This document shows positions 60,096 through 64,000 of a stretch of 64,000 nt of DNA, in pieces. Below the pieces are notes generated by a model. That model saw nothing but the letters and a program-made list of their open reading frames with translations. It was not told the origin of the DNA and did not search any database. How positions within the stretch are numbered: position 1 is the first letter of the stretch; each line of letters begins with the position of its first letter. Position numbers and translations under genes: made by a program. Source of the DNA: Bursaphelenchus xylophilus (Eukaryota > Nematoda > Chromadorea > Rhabditida > Aphelenchoididae); contig CAJFCV020000005.1 of assembly GCA_904066235.2 (NCBI GenBank), positions 7,993,501 through 8,057,500 of the forward strand, in the 5' to 3' direction.

Positions 60096-61563
60096 ATGAA
60101 GTACCTTTATTGTTTATTCCTTGTGCTACCGCTGACAAGTGCTCTACTTCCATGCGAGGATCGGGTTAACAATTGCGAAAAGATGAAGAGACACTGTAAA
60201 AACCCGCTGTTCAGAATCCCAATGCAAGCTACATGCCGCAAAACTTGTGGATATTGTGAAGAGAACTGTTGCCAGGACTATTCCATGAAGTAAGTCGCAG
60301 TCGAAAGCTGTGTTCTTCTGTTCTAAAAGTTTCAAATTCAAAAATTTCTCGTTCGGTGACTTCTCGCTTCGAAAATCTGCCCGATTTCTATAAAAATCCT
60401 TCGTAACTTTACCAACTTTCAGCTGCGACATTTTGAAGAAAGCTGGTGTCTGTGAATCCAAGAGCCATTTCATGTTGAGTTACTGCAAGAAAACGTGCGG
60501 CCTGTGTGAAGAAGGCTCCACAACCCCATCAAGCGGAGAAGTGTCCGACTTTACACCCGTGCCAACCCAAGTCACCGACTCTGATCTTGATGATACAACA
60601 TACGCCGAATTAACCGAACATCCTACAGAAATCACTGATAGGCCTACTGAGGACACTGATGACTCATCGGAGGAAACAGAAGTTCCGTCCGAGACAACTA
60701 CGCCTGCAAGAAGAAGAAGGACCAGACGCCATAGTCGTCGTCGTAGAAGAACTACAGCGCATACTGAGACTACAACAGAGCCAACCGAGGTGAGTGAAGC
60801 CACAACGGACGCGTCCCTCGAAACTGATGCTACTGAAAGTGTTACTGAGGCTACTGATGCCGCCAGTGAAGCAGCAACCACACCAGCCACAAGTAAAAGA
60901 ACCAGACGGCATAGACGCAACCGCAGAAAAACTAAATCTTCCACAAAGGTAACAGAAACATTCACTGAGGCTACAGAAACTACTGAAGACCAAGATGACG
61001 CCACACAGGCCACCCAGACTCCTGAAGAACACACAGACGGAAACCATATTACATCTGCGCCGACTGATTTCACCGATGAACCAACCGAGAATCCTGACGA
61101 CTCGAGCAAGTCATCTGAAGATACCGCAGTTTCCACCAGAGCTACAGAAGTACCAGCTGAGGAAACTGAGGCTACGAAAGGCTTTTCTGATCCCGCCACC
61201 ATTTCTACCGACGTTACTGAAACTCCAAGAGATAAAGTTACAGAGCCCGTGGAAGAAGACGCCTCAGAAGCGACTAACCTTGCATCTAATGCAACCGAAG
61301 CTACCGCTGGCCCTTCCAGCTCATCGCTGATTCCCTCAGATTCCACAGAGTCTCCGGCCACCGCTTCTGCTGCAACTGTAGAAACAAAAGAATCATCAAC
61401 GGCTCTTCCCTCATCCACGCCATTCGTCGAGCCAACTACGCAAAAGAAACATCCTGATATCATTGGCTGTGGAACCACGGAAAAGCCGGAGGAAAGGAAG
61501 GGTTGGCTAGAATGGCTCAAGGAGAAGGCCGGGAAAGCCAAGAAGAAGTGGGGCAGCCAGTGA
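60096..61563 (+). CDS. Secreted protein: two ShK domains, Thr/Glu-rich mucin-like region, basic amphipathic tail
   Basis: Exons 60096-60289 and 60423-61563; 444 aa. Signal peptide (MKYLYCLFLVLPLTSALLP), then two six-Cys ShK domains (about 20-54, with CRKTCGYC; about 59-94, with CKKTCGLC). The splice again falls at the start of the second domain, as in the 35220-35659 gene. Residues about 95-415 are Thr/Ser/Glu/Ala repeats (TEATDAASEAATTP and similar), expected to be heavily O-glycosylated, broken by two Arg-rich blocks (ARRRRTRRHSRRRRR; SKRTRRHRRNRRK) that offer furin-like cleavage sites. The C-terminus is a Trp/Lys-rich helix (GWLEWLKEKAGKAKKKWG). ShK-mucins occur in nematode surface coats and secretions. 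TATA at 60024; AATAAA at 61563-61568 shares its first A with the stop codon. Function is inferred only. Confidence 0.85.
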
Positions 61564-62680
61564 ATAAAACACAACAATGGTCTTGCTTTGTACTGTACAT
61601 GTTGCGAATTTAAACTAATTGAAATAAACGGTGCTTTTGTTCGTTCTTTGCAGCGACCTTTGCAATTGGATAAAATTCTAAATGCGGCCCAGAAAGGTCA
61701 TAAAAAACCGACCAGAGAAAAAAAGGAAAGCTCTATTTTGAAAAGTCAACAGAGCCATCAATTGCACCGACTTTTTCTGAACAAACAAGTTAAAGGGGGA
61801 AAGGCGAGACCTTGATTTTGGAAGGAAATTTTTTGGAAAGGAAAAGATTTTTACACGGCTGATTTTTCGACAAACTATTTATGTAAGTAATAGTGGACTT
61901 AGCAGACGGTTTGGCGGTTTACTTCAATGCGACTTACAGAGGAAGTGCCTTCAGTGTGACGCCCAGATTTTCTTTAAACTATAAGGAAATTTCTTTGCAG
62001 CGACTTCTCTTCTCTACAAACTTTTCACAGCTTTTTGAATGTTGAATCACAAAACGTAAATTATGATTCCATTGAAAACCGCTTGAATCACAAATTTTCA
62101 CCTCTCAAACAAAAAGCTCGCCTTCTAAAGGCGATAAGAAGGTCCTCTTCCCTTTCTGTTCCCCATATTTCCCATATCTGCCTCTCTGTCATATTTTTTC
62201 AACTTATTTAGATCTTATCAACAACAGCATTTTCCAGGACAACTCCGAAACCGACCTTTCTCGGTCTGGTCCGCAAGAAGTCATGACGCACGGCAACCCG
62301 ATGCGTTTCATCGCTCCTTTATACGACTCTCCCACTTTGTATGACTGAAATCAAACGAAATGCCACCGAAAGGAATTTTTTGTAGAGACTTTGCGGTAGA
62401 AAAATTTTTTTGCCGGACTTATTTCTTTTGTGACACTTCGTTTGGACGAAATGCAAAAGTGGTCGGGAAACTTTTTTTTTTATTTTTGGGTTGCGTGTGT
62501 GGTGCGTTTACCCATAAAAGACCTTTCTAAGATTTTCCTCAAGGGACATTTACGCTTTTATCACTTCAAAAAATTCTTTTTGTTACAATACGTTCTTTTC
62601 GCCTTTTGCCATTTTTATTTTTTGGATCACCCATTTGCAGGAGTTGGTTCTTGCTCAATGGGCATTTATGAGTCACCGAA
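61564..62680. other. Intergenic region before DUF229 copy 6
   Basis: Contains a solo end of the 52422-52868 MITE family (about 61925-61985, ACAGAGGAAGTGCCTTCAGTGTGACGCCCAG in part). No other gene or element recognised. Confidence 0.4.
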
Positions 62681-64000
62681 ATGCGCATCCGGGTAAAAAC
62701 AACTTCATGTGGGGTCTGTTTAGTTGTTTCTACGTTATTGATCTACAATCTCGTTCAAATTGACAATTCAGAAGAAAGGGAAGAAAAAGAGCAAGGTAAG
62801 TTGTAAGTAAATTTTCCATGGGGAGATTTCCATGCCTCTATTTTTAGTTTTACGGCGATTGTGAATAATATTGAATTTTTTGAATATAGGCAGAATGAAA
62901 TTTTTCGATTTTACATAATGAAGTTTAATTTTTTGCGATTTATGGGCGAGATCGGTATGAAATTCATTTTCAAGGCATGTAAAATTATAATTTTTGTTTT
63001 ACCATTTTAAATTTTATTTTCTAAAAGATTTGAAAACAAGGGGCACACTTGACCCAAAAGAGTTGAAGTTGAAAAGGAAGAGTTGACCGAAAGAAGCAAG
63101 ACCTGACTCAGAAAAAAATGAATTTTCGTCCATGAAAACCTAATTTATTTCTATTTCAATCGATTTCAGAATACGCTTTTCAACTACGAAATACGACCAC
63201 CAAATATGGGAGTTGCCAATTGCCCGTGCTCGACCCTTGGCATCCCTCCGGAAAACCGTATTTAACCCCCGAATTAAACCCGCTGAAGAACTGCAAACCA
63301 GTTTTTGTACTCCGGAGTTCACTTGACAATGGGATTCTGAAGATAAACTCGAGTTCCAAATTTGGAGAGACTTGCTGGTATCGGTAAGAAAACCCAAAGA
63401 TTTTGATGTTTTTTGATAAAAAATTTTCAGTTGCGTAAATTTTGAGACTGACAGGGATTACTCAACCTCTGATTGGGTCAAATACGACGACTCGAGTCCA
63501 GTTAGAACAACTTGTGAAGTGGTGGAAGTGGAATGCAGTCAGAGGTTCAAGCCAACTTATATGTATCTTCATGTTCAAATAGTGGAAAAGTGAGCGTTTT
63601 ACTACGTTGTTTTTTGTGTTTAGAATCCCGGAATTTTTTGGAACGTCAAATTTTATGGTTTTGATCAAATGTTTTTTTGGCCTATTTAGAGTGTATCTTT
63701 GCCAAATTTGACAAGAACTGAGTACAATATTTTTTAAAACTTTTCCGTCTGGATTGTTTTTTGGTTATTCTTTTCTTATTTTAAAGACCTCCGCCTTCAA
63801 CTCCTCCCCCGCCAAACGCCTCCAACGTCTACATAATTCTCATCGATTCGGTGAGCACCTCACATTTGAAACGAGCGCTTCCCAAAACCAAGCAATATCT
63901 GGAAGACAAGTTCCAAGCCACAATTTTTGAGTATCTCAACAAAGTTGGCCTAAACAGTAGGCCAGTTTCTTTGGCATTTCTACTCAACGAGTCGCCCGAG
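62681..64000 (+). CDS. DUF229 protein 6 (5' part; runs off the right edge)
   Basis: Exons 62681-62795, 63170-63383, 63431-63589 and 63787 onward, all in phase, about 234 residues visible. Signal anchor VCLVVSTLLIYNLV. The N-terminal Cys region (CQLPVLDPWHPSG, CWYRC, CEVVEVEC) and the start of the DUF229 domain (YIILIDSVSTSHLKRALPKT) match copies 4 and 5 closely. The gene is cut before the HDD, DHG and H motifs, so its activity cannot be judged. The exon 4 acceptor is TTAAAG rather than TTTCAG. Confidence 0.85.

Noticed and set aside
60480..61577. 365-codon minus-strand frame opposite the ShK-mucin gene
   Set aside because: Mirror of Thr/Glu repeats; the plus strand has signal peptide, ShK domains, TATA box and poly(A) signal.
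1..64000. CRISPR array, bacterial operon or prophage
   Set aside because: Spliceosomal introns throughout and eukaryotic gene content; the tandem repeats lack spacer structure.

Overview
The window looks like nuclear genomic DNA of a nematode. Genes have many short introns with GT-AG borders and TTTCAG or TTTTAG acceptors, likely trans-splice acceptors lie just upstream of several ATGs, and the gene content is nematode-typical: expanded DUF229 proteins, ShK-domain secreted proteins, a serpentine receptor and a tandem glucocerebrosidase cluster. I cannot name the species. The exon coordinates were built by hand from splice consensus, reading frame and comparison between paralogs in the window; the main models close in frame from ATG to stop.

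Layout. 1-600: foldback built from short GCGGGCA repeats. 604-1523 (-): Q/N-rich protein of unknown function. 1920-2345 (-): possible coding exons. 2874-6407 (-): nxf-1 (mRNA export receptor), divergent from fust-1 (FUS/TLS-like RNA-binding protein, 7587-10666 +). A DNAJC8-like spliceosome-associated J protein (10984-12043 +) follows fust-1, possibly in one operon. This left block is RNA processing and export. 12173-14346: a 2.2 kb foldback element. 14366-24272: lysosomal glucosylceramidase (GH30, GBA) cluster with one gene on - (A), a deleted fragment, and two near-identical genes on + (B, C). All three keep both catalytic glutamates. 24273-31698: 7.4 kb without a confident gene.

The right half carries six DUF229 genes (alkaline-phosphatase/sulfatase-like fold, secreted or type II membrane): 31699-34735 +, 36601-38791 -, 46001-49090 +, 53349-55835 +, 55983-59440 +, and 62681 to the right edge. 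Exon lengths are strikingly conserved (423/250/222/393), with lineage-specific fusions of exons. Two copies have lost residues that look like metal ligands. Between them sit a two-ShK secreted protein (35220-35659 -), a ShK-mucin protein (60096-61563 +), a 7TM chemoreceptor-like gene (42107-44271 +), and many transposon remnants: a mariner, a Tc1/mariner-type TIR element, a hAT-type MITE, PIF/Harbinger-type MITEs and long foldbacks.

The most unusual signal is the abundance of long inverted repeats inside and between genes. Two independent ones carry a tRNA-like pol III promoter (A box plus B box) in both arms, facing inward. The DUF229 array, with probable pseudoenzymes next to intact copies, is the main protein-level observation.
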